Both the position numbers and the translations under genes were made by a program. From Morchella semilibera (Eukaryota; Ascomycota; Pezizomycetes; Pezizales; Morchellaceae): a DNA stretch of 64,000 nt. The stretch spans positions 823,282 through 887,281 of the forward strand of contig CM018609.1 of the NCBI GenBank assembly GCA_009192285.1. The letters are read 5' to 3'. Positions 10,576 through 21,197 of the stretch are shown here, one piece after another; within the stretch, counting starts at the first letter, position 1, and every line of letters starts with the position of its first letter. The notes beneath the pieces were generated by a model. The model was not told the DNA's origin. It saw nothing but the letters and a program-made list of their open reading frames with translations, and searched no databases.

Positions 10576-12575
10576 ATGGCTTCGCAGAGAGCAAAAATCA
10601 ACAAGCGTGGCGTTGAGGAAGGACATGGCATGCAAGCCCCGATCTCCTCCTCCATTAATAAACGTCTAAGGGGGGCGATGAGTATTTCGAGTGCTGCGAG
10701 CAGTAGGAATTCCGGTACTACAGAACCAGATACTGACCCCGATTACTATGGCTCCCCGAACCCTCCAGAAAGGTTTCCGGACGGGGCAATATTGGTAAAC
10801 GGAGCGTTGCAGGGCCCACCAAAAACCTGGAGTGATTTTGATGATCATCCAGAGGAGGAAGACTACGTTCAAATCCATGAGGATGACTATGAGGACGAGG
10901 AGCCGGGAGATGAGAATGCACCACCGCCCCAGCGTATGCCTTTATCAGAACGGAGTATATCCCCAGTCCCACCATCCCCACCACAACCACCACAACTACC
11001 ACCACCATCACGACCACTGCCACGACCACCATCAAACCGGGGGTCGCGAGCTGGAAAAACACCAAGGGAGGCCCCTGTGGCCTCCGCCAGGGCTCTTGCA
11101 GCCACTCGAAGGAGACCTAGTGGACTGGCGGCAGAAGCAATTGCTTCTTCTTCTTTTGCAGTAAATATGATGCAGGTATGTGATATTTAAATCCCCCTCG
11201 TCTCAGTCAAACCGCTGATATAACGGAGCACGGAAACCGTCATGTCGTGAATTCACGAAGGCTGGAAACTCCACGGAAGGCTGGAGCAGCCTCCGAAAGG
11301 GCTAGCATCGCCTCCACAAGTTCCTCATTTCGCTCGACCAGCAGCACCTTGCGACAAGAGCTCGACCGCGAGAACGAGACAACCCCTTCAAATTCACAAC
11401 CCTTTCGCATGCCTAGCTCTCCACAGCAATATCGTAGAGCCCTATCTCCATATAGAACGCCAACGCCTTCGCAGTATGGAACGCCAACGCCTTCGCAGTA
11501 TGGAGCACCAGAGCCTGACTCCATTAATGAAAACGCAGCAGAGGCCAAGTCCGTAATCAAGCATGCGGGATACCTTCTCGGACGTTATACATTGCTCGAG
11601 GAGCCTTGGCCTCAAGCTGATTCTCTTAGTATTAACGTCCGTCGGTTTTGGAGTGAGGCAAACGACCATTTTAATACAAGTCTACCAATGACTAAGTTAG
11701 CTAGGAGCGACGTGAGTGCCTCGCGCGCCTTTCGGAGGGCTTAGTGAGCCTTCGCTAACTGCTTCCATTAGGTTCAAATCAATTGTTCGCGGGTGAGATC
11801 GCACCTTGTTTTTACAGTGAAGGACTGCATGTCGAAGGATCTTTTGTATGGCTTGAGCGAGGAGAAAACGCCAGAGGCAAAGGGTAAGAAGGTGTCCTTT
11901 CTCCTCGAGAATGACCGTTTTATAAGCGATCCTGATAATTATACTGTAAGAGCTCTCTCCACCGTTCTATGAGCCTTTGGCAAGGTGCTGACAGCCACTA
12001 GACAGGCCGGCTTCACTTTTGGGCCCCGGAAATCGTAGAAGTAATATTTCTAAAATATTACAAAGGTGATAAAATGCGTGGGGCCAGGGATCCTGGTTTC
12101 ATTGATGATATATCTCAGGCGTTTATTAGCCTAGTTTGCACCGCAATCTGGTTTATCTTACGATCTTGGAAAACAGGCATATACGTCGAAGGGTTGAACT
12201 TCAATCCTCATCAGAATCCGGATATCATGAGTAAGGCGCACCAAGCCCTCTAAAAGGCTCCTTCTGACTTCGGGATACCTCCAGCTACCTATAACAGGAT
12301 GTTAAGCACATGGGGGAAGAGAAGCAAGGAGAACCAGGAGGGCACACTGGAAGTAATACGAGAATCAATTCGCGAGAAGGTAAATAAAAAAGTCTCAAAG
12401 AGCCTTATCTATATACTAACAAGCCTTTTAGGTCGATGAGTTAAGAGGGCCTAAAGAGGTTATATCCAGAGTCGGCCTGGAGGAGGATGATGTTCAATTA
12501 GCTGCGGATATAGCCGCATGGAGAGCTGCAAAGGCGCGCGGGAAGAAAGGGAAGGCACCAGCAGCGATTGAGTGA
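10576..12575 (+). pseudogene. Five-exon cargo gene with one in-frame stop; possible DUF6532-like C-terminal region
   Basis: Exons are 10576-11175, 11229-11711, 11772-11945, 12002-12379 and 12432-12575. All introns are phase 0 and 53-60 bp long, and the last has a TACTAAC branch site. The ATG at 10576 (CCATCATGG) is preferred; in-frame alternatives lie upstream at 10543 and as GTG at 10525. The product would be about 592 residues plus stop: a disordered N-terminal half with an acidic patch, a Pro-rich run and an 8-residue TPTPSQYG repeat, then a globular C-terminal region with LHFWAPEIVEVIFLKYYKG and CTAIWFILRSWKTGIY. That region recalls the fungal DUF6532 group, from memory and weakly. A TAA at 12251-12253 interrupts exon 4 in frame; beyond it the frame continues (FGIPPATYNRML) through the last intron to a TGA at 12573. 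Either this copy is a single-mutation pseudogene or it makes a truncated product. Confidence 0.6.
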
Positions 12576-12744
12576 TTTGGGGGACGTGGGCATGGCGAAG
12601 GCGGGAGAGGCATTTCAAGAGCCTCCTCCCGCCTCGACGGTGGATATGTGATTTTGGGGGAGGACTCCTATTTTTATGTATGGTATGAATAATCAAAGTG
12701 GATTTTGAGGTATCAGTAGATTAGTAATAGTTTGAAAGTCCTCG

Positions 12745-13700
12745 GAGATATTGGGAGAGCCCAGGAGATAGGCAGGGATTACAGGAGAGCATGGGAGATC
12801 TGGCTTAATCTTCAAGAGTCTCCGGAGATATCAGGAGGGCTTGGGAAACCCTCAGGAGAGCCCAGGAGATTGACAGGGATTACAGGAGAGCTTGGGAGGT
12901 TTCGCTTAATCATCAGTAGTCTCCGGAGATATCAGGAGGGCTTGGCGAGCCCTCAGGAGAGCCCAGGAGATTGGCAGGGATTACGGGAGAGCTTGGGAGG
13001 TTTCGCTTAATCATCAGTAGTCTCCGGAGATATCAGGAGGGCTTGGCGAGCCCTCAGGAGAGCCCAGGAGATTGACAGGGATTACAGGAGAGCTTGGGAG
13101 GTTTCGCTTAATCATCAGTAGTCTCCGGAGATATCAGGAGGGCTTGGCGAGCCCTCAGGAGAGCCCAGGAGATTGACAGGGATTACAGGAGAGCTTGGGA
13201 GGTTTCGCTTAATCATCAGTAGTCTCCGGAGATATCAGGAGGGCTTGGCGAGCCCTCAGGAGAGCCCAGGAGATTGACAGGGATTACAGGAGAGCTTGGG
13301 AGGTTTCGCTTAATCATCAGTAGTCTCCGGAGATATCAGGAGGGCTTGGCGAGCCCTCAGGAGAGCCCAGGAGATTGGCAGGGATTACGGGAGAGCTTGG
13401 GAGGTTTCGCTTAATCATCAGTAGTCTCCGGAGATATCAGGAGGGCTTGGCGAGCCCTCAGGAGAGCCCAGGAGATTGACAGGGATTACGGGAGAGCTTG
13501 GGAGGTTTCGCTTAATCATCAGTTGTCTCCGGAGATTGGCAGGGATCACAGGAGAGCTTGGGAGGTTTCGCTTAATCATCAGCAGTCTCCGGAGATATCA
13601 GGAGGGCTTGGCGAGCCCTCAGGAGAGCCCAGGAGATTGGCAGGGATTACAGGAGAGCTTGGGAGATCTCGCTTAATCCTCCGGAGATAGCAGGAGGGCT
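12745..13700 (+). repeat. 101-bp tandem repeat array near the right end of the 12.2-kb element
   Basis: The word GGGAT recurs at 12876, 12977, 13078, 13179, 13280, 13381 and 13482 (exact 101-bp steps), then 13542 (a 60-bp short unit) and 13643 (101 bp). A less perfect unit precedes them. The unit is the reverse complement of that in 7471-7947. Being subterminal, it is a candidate binding platform for the zinc-finger transposase. Open frames across it (12732-13010, 13476-13676) are artefacts. Confidence 0.92.
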
Positions 13701-14020
13701 TGGGGAGCCCTCACGAGAACGCCCTACTCATCCTTGGGCTTATAACAGAGCGTCTCTGAAGCCTCTCTAAACGAAAACCTCCTACTAGTGTGGAGGTCTA
13801 CGATATCTCGCAGCCTCTTGGGAGAGAATATTACAAAGCCTCCAGATGGCGCCAGGAGAGCGCCGCTTAGCATCAGGAGAGCCCGCTAAGCCTTCTTGAA
13901 GGCTCGGGAGGCTCCTGCAAAGGCTCAGGAGGCCCTCGTACGGGCGGGTAAGCCCCTGGAGATCGAAAGTTTGACGGGTGTCTCCGAACGTCTCCCACAC
14001 CTCCCGGGCCTCCGGTAGGG
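13701..14020. repeat. Right subterminal region of the 12.2-kb element
   Basis: About 320 bp of diverged repeats rich in CTTGAAGGCTCGGGAGGCTCC, AGGAGGCCCTC and GTCTCC words lead to the right terminal inverted repeat. No coding potential is evident. Confidence 0.6.
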
Positions 14021-14039
14021 TTGAATAGGCTTGCTGATG
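14021..14039 (-). repeat. Right terminal inverted repeat of the 12.2-kb element
   Basis: Read on the minus strand, this is CATCAGCAAGCCTATTCAA, followed by TA at 14040-14041. The first ten bases match the left end perfectly. Confidence 0.85.
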
Positions 14040-14579
14040 TATAGACGTGCCAGAGCAAATGGAACACCTACCAACAGAAACAGGAGAGGAAGACCACCTA
14101 TTTTTAATCTGGCAGAGAAAGAGAGACTACGAGAGTTTGTAACCAGAGATAAAAGAACAAGAAGACTACTCTGGCAAGCAATCATCGAGGAGATGGGATA
14201 TGCTTGTTCAGTTAAAACTCTTCGTGATGTTATGGCATCCATGGGTTACCATAAGAGATTACCCCGCAAGAAGTATAATCACTGCTTGTCTTTATGTTTC
14301 CTATGCTTACATATATATAGATGGGGAATAAGACCAAATAACTTAATCAAACGGGTTAGATGGTGTCAAGAGAGATTACACTGGACCTACGATGACTGGT
14401 TTAGAACTGTCTGGACAGATGAATCTATTTTCAACACAGCTGGATTTGGTCACCGTCCTTGGGTTACCCGTAGACCAGAGGAAGAATATCATCCTGACTG
14501 CCTCGATGAAACCTGGGAATCAGGAAGAAAGAGTACAATGATATGGGGAGCATTTTGTGGAGGGATGAAATCTGAACTA

Positions 14580-14716
14580 CATCAGCAAACTCAACTTCTG
14601 ACTGGAGTCTCCCAACAGTCTCCCAGGTCTCCTGAGAGTCTCCTGAGACTCCTGCATATTTTTTGAGTCTCCTGAGGCTCAGGAGACATCAGGAGACAAA
14701 TGAAGTCTTGCTGATG
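14580..14716. mobile_element. 137-bp miniature element sharing ends with the 12.2-kb element
   Basis: It begins CATCAGCAAACTCAAC and ends GAAGTCTTGCTGATG, flanked by TA at 14578-14579 and 14717-14718. The subterminal word CTGACTGGAGTCTCC matches TTGACTGGGTCTCC near the left end of the large element, and its interior consists of GTCTCCTGAG repeats. It lacks coding capacity and is best read as a non-autonomous derivative moved by the same transposase. Removing it with one TA rejoins KSEL to VFTSAG in the mariner frame. Confidence 0.88.
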
Positions 14717-15225
14717 TAGTATTCACCTCTGCTGGTGTTACTATCAGCTCCCGTATCTACAGAGATCATGTTCTAGATCCTCACCTCATTCCTTTCTGGC
14801 ATCGTACCTGTGAAGAATATGGATGGACTCAGGTAGTAGAAGATAATGCCCCTGGTCATAAAGGATTATCTATCATCTGTCGACAGATTAATGAGGTGGA
14901 GACTATTGAATGGCCTGCACAATCACCTGATCTTAATCTTATCGAAGCATTGTGGGCAGATATAGAGACTGAACTAGGAGAAACCTTTGGATTGATACGA
15001 GATATAGAGGTTTTGAAAATAATGGTCAGAAATGCCTGGAATAATATTACTGTAGATAGGTTAGATGGGTTGATTAGAAGCATGCCTAGAAGATTAGAAG
15101 CAGTTATTGCTGCTGGGGGGCATGCTACTAAATATTAGATAGATAATTATTGTAGGTGTTCGTAGTTTGGAACACCTGTTCGTGGACGGGAACACCTGTT
15201 CGTGAGCTTCACGGACAGGTGTGGC

Positions 15226-18200
15226 TTGTGGACTTCAGAGGGGTGTCTCCGTATTTCTTTCCCTCATACAAATTGCTGGCTCGGCGTCACTTGCTATTGG
15301 CTCCTGCACCGGAGCCACTCGTGGCACCATAGTAAATCGGCCTATCAATCCAGGCGTCTCGGTATTTTAGGTGCACACCCGGTACATGTAGTTCAGAAGT
15401 TCATTGAAAGTACATGTACCCACTGGGTGTTGACGGATCAAGCCATTCCTCATTAGCACACTCCCCTGTCCATCGTCAAACCCTAAACAACAACCTTCCC
15501 AAGCAACCCTATCCCACCTCCCGCCCGGCTCCAGGAGATAACATCTGAGCATTCTAGAAACATGCTCGTAATCATTTTAGTCCCTGACCAATCAACACTA
15601 TGTATGGAAAAAGGAAAAGGAAAAAGAAACAAGTTCGGCATGTACCGGAATGCTCTGGTTTTAGTTTTTTTTATGCAGACTTGGAAATCATGGAATGTGG
15701 GGTGCATAAGTGCATTCCCCCCCCCCCCCCCCGGCAGTCTGCCCTGCCCTAAGGGAAACTCCGTCGAGAGGGGAAGAAAGATAGCCACATGTATGTAGTG
15801 ATACTCCTAATTTTACGATCAAAAGAGGAATCCGGTACCTAAGCTGGATTCTTTGTATGAAGTCTGTGCACTGACGACACTCGTGATGAGAGCTAACGTA
15901 CTCAGAAATCTCTTCTTTCTTCAGGTATGCGACTAGTAGGCATCCTACATGACCCCGTATTTTCTAGCCTACTTGTAGGGCATCTACACTTTCGTGCTCT
16001 TTGGGGAATGTATTTACGGAAAAGCAAAAAGCTTCTTTGCGGATAGGTAGGGATATATCTAGCCTATCAGTAACCGCATTCCAGTGGACAGCCTTGAACT
16101 CTCTTGAACTCAGTATAGCGCTGACCAGGTGAAGCGAAATCTCGGTCTACTCAAAACCCAAAACCAGGTCATTGACATGTATTTACCTACCTGCATACAG
16201 TCAGCTGGTACTATATCATGCTAGTATTTTTTTCTTTGCCCCCGTTGGTGATCACTGCCCAGCTACTCCTGTGTTTTTGGTAACTCATCGCCTCGTATCG
16301 CGAAGGTATGAAGTATCGGTAGTAGGTATATGCTATGGGTAGGTATCTATATGTCGCAGGGTGAGAATGAGATTCTGAGGCAGATCTTGGCGCACCCGCG
16401 ATCGTAGAGCTAGAGATTGTGCTTGCCGATACCACTCTCCGCTTGGGAACTATTTGCTAATTGATATCTTCGCATATGTTTTACCTCAGTGCCTATGACA
16501 TACCTACGTGCATCCGCCTATCAACGCCAAAGATGACCCTTTTTTTCAGAAGTGGCATATAGGAGTATCTCCGGTAGGTACTTTCTTGGCAATCACCAGC
16601 TTATAACAGCCAGTCAGGGATCCAGGAATGTGCTCTGGCTAAGGTGATGATCATCTCACGTAAGTGAAATGTGTTCGTCGATTTAAACAAAAATAACCTG
16701 GCAGGATCCTATTCCTCACTGATTGACATTTAACGGCGTGGGGGCCCGGCAGCGGTATTTACTATTTAGTTTGATTTGTCTGGAAAACTATGCACCACCG
16801 ACCATGCTCTAGCTACATGTAGGTACTTTGGTACTATGCACTGTTGACAGGTTGGTCTTATAATAATGTCTGTACTTACTACATATGTCATGTAAACGAT
16901 TGGGGAGGGGGGGGTTGTTTTGCGTCGGGGGTAACCACCAGAGTTTTGTCTTGTTTTGTCTAAGAAGTAAGTGGGTCCCTCCCCAAGGCCCCGTACCGTA
17001 GTAGAGTCCCGTAGGACGTACCTCACCTTAGTCGGATATGGACTCCGGGTATGGTTTGCTGGTACCGTATGTAGTGTCTCGCAGTCAGCCGAATTCGGTG
17101 CCAACCCGAAAAAAAAGCTTATTCTGCAACAGAGTTGGTGAGAACACCCGGAGCTGATTAAGAGCTCCCTGAGCCACGGAGATTACCAAAGGTCGTTTAT
17201 TGGGTGATATTCGATGATCGATGGCGTCGCGGTGGCTAGCATGTACGTAAGGACAACTTCTAGAGCGAGTAGCTGGGGGAACAAATATGAACGGTCCTCA
17301 AAGTGGGGATGGCGTGATGTGGAACCAGTAAGAATTTTTTTTTTTTCGAAGAATCTGAAGCAACAGGATCTTGATCCCAAGTTCAAAGGCAACACGATTA
17401 ACCAAGATTAAACTACACTTAACCGGTACGTTGGCCAATCACAAACCCCACCTCGTTCTCACTAGTATGTAACTTAATTTTGATGTCTGTTAATATAAAG
17501 CTCGCGTCCGTCCTAGATATCAATTGCTCTCAAGGTCCCAACGCGCACGATTGCAATATGGTGGATGTAGAGCCCGGCCTTCAAATTCTTTGGGGAAACT
17601 TTAATTTGCGTTGAACTTTTGATATGTCTGACCGCGCCTATAAGCCCTGTAAGTTATTTTCTGGGGTCGGAAATAACTTTCATACAAGGGTTTTTGAGCG
17701 AGCTTTAGCTGGTAAAAACACGTATGTATGTAGTACTAGCGAGAGTAGACGGCGTACGTACGGAGAGAGAAGAAGAAAAAAAGGAAAAAAGGAAAAAAGG
17801 GCTCCGTACGGGAATTAATATAAATCCCACTTTTCCAGGGCACAGTCCCGAGCTCCGTTGTACTCTACTTCATGGCCGCTCTTCACTTCCTGGTACTAGG
17901 AACATACATGTACATAGGTACCGTAAGTACTTGGCTCTGCAAGCTTCAAACCCTAGCTGCCCCACTCTGAACTCCCGTTACATAACAAGGGTGGGGCTCA
18001 CCGCGCTACACATGAGTGAAAATCCATTCCATATTCCTTCTATGCCCGGTTTAACCCTCGCTTGTTCCCGTTACCAGACAGCGGCAAACCCCTTCTAGTA
18101 GAGCTCGTCCGTAATGGATCGCAAAGTAATATATATCAGCCAGCCTGCTATATCTACATATACACTATACTGCATATTAATCAAGAACTAGCGAGCATTT

Positions 18201-21197
18201 GGGGGGGCGAGATCGAAAAAGAGATGGATGTAGGTAGTACTGCCTGGTTCTAGAAGCTACATACATTTTTATAATGTGTGTGTGTGTGCGTGTGTGTGCC
18301 CCAGACAATGACGTACCTTTGCAATTGGGCCAGGTTGACTCTTGAAGTTGGGGGCAAGACGTTTCAAGGGCGAATAAGGGTACTTCGTTTCTAGAGTACG
18401 TTCTCAGGGCCGTCAACTCGTATCCCATAGCTGCTCCATTTGTGATATGGTATATCGATTACGGCATCAACTCAAGTAAGTGCATATGTATCTATCTAGA
18501 CTAGAGAACTATTAAAACATCCACCCCAGAAAGCCACCCAGATACGCACGCATGTGTCTATCAGGCCCACTTCCCCGCCCTACCAAGGCTAGTTTAGGAC
18601 CTCCCTAACTAGAAACAACATAGGTCTGCCAAACATACTCTCTGGGATGAGTGAACGGATCCTCACCTGTCAACACCACATTTAGTTCACTCACTTTATC
18701 CCTCTTGCACATATTTTAGAGAGGTATATATATACGGTACTGTATGTATATATATCGATTTCATAACTAATTAGTCGGAGTGAGTGATATCTCGTGGAAG
18801 AGTAATGGTATCCTTTATCATTACCGGATCTTCGTACCCTGCCAATTGAGAGAGCCCTTGTGTCTGGTAATCCTTGCTGACGTGCATGGGATCGAGACAT
18901 AGCATGGTTCGACATACTCTCTAAAGCCCAAGGCCCGTGGTACTCTACATAATACTCGGCAACCGGCGGTGACACTGCGGGTCGGACATTGATCTAGTCC
19001 ATGTCCAACTCCCTTCATGTAGAGAGAATAATAGACATACGCCCGAGCGGTGCGGCGGTGAACAAATCCATCATATAGCGAGAGGAATTAAGTATGTACG
19101 TGTACCTACAGATGCCCAGATGGCTCTGGTTGTGTGTTCGGAGGCAAAATTAAACCCCAACCGAAGGAGGGCTTCGGCTCACTTATCACACGCATATGAA
19201 GTATGTAGGTACATATTGGTTCCATGTACTTACTCTATCGGTACGCAATGGAGTGCCGCCGCCGCCGCCACCACCAACGAACAGTGGCCGCCCCCCCGAA
19301 CCGGCGGCTGCCTCAGCCACCACTCTGGAGTATCAGCAGAAAGGTTGGGGATTTTAGACATCGTGCCGTGCTCCGGAGGGGGATTGAGGGGCCTGTGTTA
19401 TATCGATCGACCGCGGCCCTAAAAACAGTGAACCACTAACTGCACGAAGGAACCAGGACGGTGACTTGGAATTGAAATGTCAATCCAGGAGTTATATGCC
19501 TATCAGACACTTTATAAATGAGGTGAAACAAAGCTGTGGGGGGTTCCTATGGGGCTTAAGTCTCCAGAGGGCTGGGACATGTAGCTAGGGCACTACTCCA
19601 CATATTACGGTTGCCTTGTGTGAATCTGATATCTTGTACCGTAAAAACTTGAGAGCTAGATTAATTCCGTGCTTCTGTGCAGGGATTTCTGATCCAATGA
19701 TTGGTCGGGAGGTATGTAGAACATTTGCCTTGTCCAAATCCACTATTAACGTTCGTGAGATATCAAAGTTCGTGAGATTCTGCATATATGACCGATCTCT
19801 CCACAAACATTATAGATACCTGTTTAATGAGTAGCACTGGGGGACAATGCACTTCCTGTGTGAGGCAAGATCTTTGGAGACGCTCGATTGGCGTAATCAC
19901 TATCGGCCCGAACGCCGGGACATGCACTTACTCTTGGTTGAGACCAATCGTGTCGCCACCACTTGTATGTATGTATAACATGCAGTCCCGAGCGGCATAC
20001 TGATGGGGGAAGATGGAGTAGATAAAGCAAAACTTTGATGATCCAGAAGGAAAAACACTTTAAAGTTGGTTTCCGTGGGATCGGACTGTAAGAGAGATTC
20101 GGTAGGAATATATTACCAAAATTAAAAAATCCTGGTCATCTTATCCCTGAAAGCTAGAGTAGCCACTACCGGGGACTAGGCAATTGATCGACGTACCCAC
20201 AGATAGGTACATCTCTACCATTGTGTTGGTGCACTTAGCCACAAAATTCTTTTAGTGGAGCCTTCCTTCATCCACCACGTATGTAGCTAGAGCAGAATAG
20301 GATAACAGAACGAGACCCTCGCAAGTACAACAAATGTGATATCAATAAAAAGAGCGAGGATAAGAATTTCTGATAGGCCTAGGAGGAGCTACGGGCCATA
20401 TATCTGGAAATAGGGCTGGACCCAAAAGAAGGAAAAAAAGAAGGAAAAAAAGGAAAGGAAAAAAAACAAAAAACAAATCCTGATTCCCAAAGATGCGGGA
20501 CTTTAAGATTCTTACAGGTCAATGGCTGAGTCGACTATCGACATGATCTATGGACCCACTGTCTCTAAGACCCCGCAAATAAGGGAAAAACAAGGGGACG
20601 ATTCCAAGGACCTGTGCAAGGTAGGAGGTCCATGGCTGAAAGGGATGTCTGTCATGTGCTCGAGCTTAATTATATCGGTACGCATGTATTGAAATTTCAA
20701 GGGCACAATTGTAGAAGTTTTAATTCTGAGCCCTGGCCTCCTGTTCAAAGATCGTCAAGGGGAAAGAGTTAGTTAGAGTGCCATAGTGAAAAAAGGAGGG
20801 AAGAGGCGTGTCCCGATTCGTGATTCTGACAGCAGTTAGCTCTGTACCTGATCCCGAACCCTCTGAACAGGGCGAAACCGATGCAAATACTGGGGTGCGC
20901 AGTACCGTGTGTAGTCATCGTTGGCTAGCTACATATATAGCAAGTATTCGTCCCCACTAACGATACAGTACCGAGAACCAGAAAGCCCCAGGTCCCTACC
21001 CCACCGGCACTCCACCCTATCTACGTATACCAGTGGCTCAAAAGCTTTGTTCTGGTAGATAGCTATATTCCTATCCTATCTCACCCCCCCCCCCCCTCAG
21101 ATACCCGTTCCGAAAACCTGGGAGAAAATAAGTTCGCATAGCCTCCGACCAGCTCGTTAACCTCCACGACCAATCATACATTAACCGCCAGTTCACG
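15226..21197. other. About 6 kb without a supported gene
   Basis: Only short open frames without protein-like composition or plausible splicing are seen. The stretch carries a C14 run at about 15719-15732, a purine run at about 17760-17800 (GGAAAAAAGG), a (GT)n run at about 18278-18298, an A/G run at 20420-20470, a C run at 21084-21097 and many TACATGTA-type palindromes (15383, 15409, 16811, 17889). Part of the right end is the promoter region of the seven-helix gene at 21198. Confidence 0.5.

Larger units (their letters stand above)
1840..14039. mobile_element. 12,200-bp Plavaka-type DNA transposon with cargo genes, inserted in the mariner transposase
   Basis: The ends are CATCAGCAAG (1840-1849) and CTTGCTGATG (14030-14039), flanked by TA at 1838-1839 and 14040-14041. 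The transposase on the minus strand (2445-5343) belongs to the Plavaka group of CACTA-related DDE transposases. Internal parts in order: left subterminal repeats, transposase, a short divergent promoter region, paralogue A, an inverted 101-bp repeat array, a degenerate coding patch, paralogue B, a five-exon gene, a second 101-bp array, and right subterminal repeats. Target duplication of TA is supported by restoration of the host frame with exactly one TA. I do not recall TA as the documented target duplication for Plavaka, so that needs checking. A/B and the five-exon gene are cargo of unknown role. Confidence 0.85.
1670..15138 (+). pseudogene. Tc1/mariner transposase, split into three segments by insertions
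   Basis: The transposase cuts and pastes its element through a DDE nuclease. Coding segments are 1670-1839 (N-terminal helix-turn-helix region, with ERVRVIALRDAGKSWREIG), 14042-14579, and 14719-15138. Summed, they give 1,128 nt, exactly 376 codons including the stop. The reading frame is continuous across both junctions if one TA is kept at each: GIY|RRARANG at the first and KSEL|VFTSAG at the second. Catalytic residues are visible: the first Asp in VWTDESIF, the second in VVEDNAPGHKG, and the Glu in SPDLNLIEALW, about 33 residues after the second Asp, as in Tc1-like enzymes. A second helix-turn-helix with a GRPP hook follows the first junction. The copy is disrupted as it stands but shows no other stop or frameshift, so the insertions look fairly recent. 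Confidence 0.88.
1488..15225 (+). mobile_element. Tc1/mariner-type element, interrupted by two nested insertions
   Basis: A DNA transposon whose transposase frame begins at 1670 and ends at 15138. Imperfect inverted ends flank it: the left side has CGTGAAGCTCAA (about 1501) and the right side has the complement of CCGTGAAGCTCACG (about 15205). Just inside, both ends carry repeats based on TTCCACGAACC or its complement. The exact outer borders are uncertain by tens of bases because the ends are repetitive. Without the 12,200-bp and 137-bp insertions and one TA duplicate each, the element would be about 1.4 kb, a normal Tc1/mariner size. Both insertions must postdate this copy. Confidence 0.75.

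Noticed and set aside
14282-14330. Possible intron in the mariner transposase around GTCTTTATG ... ATATATAG
   Set aside because: It would be only about 33 bp, shorter than other introns here, and the frame is open without splicing.
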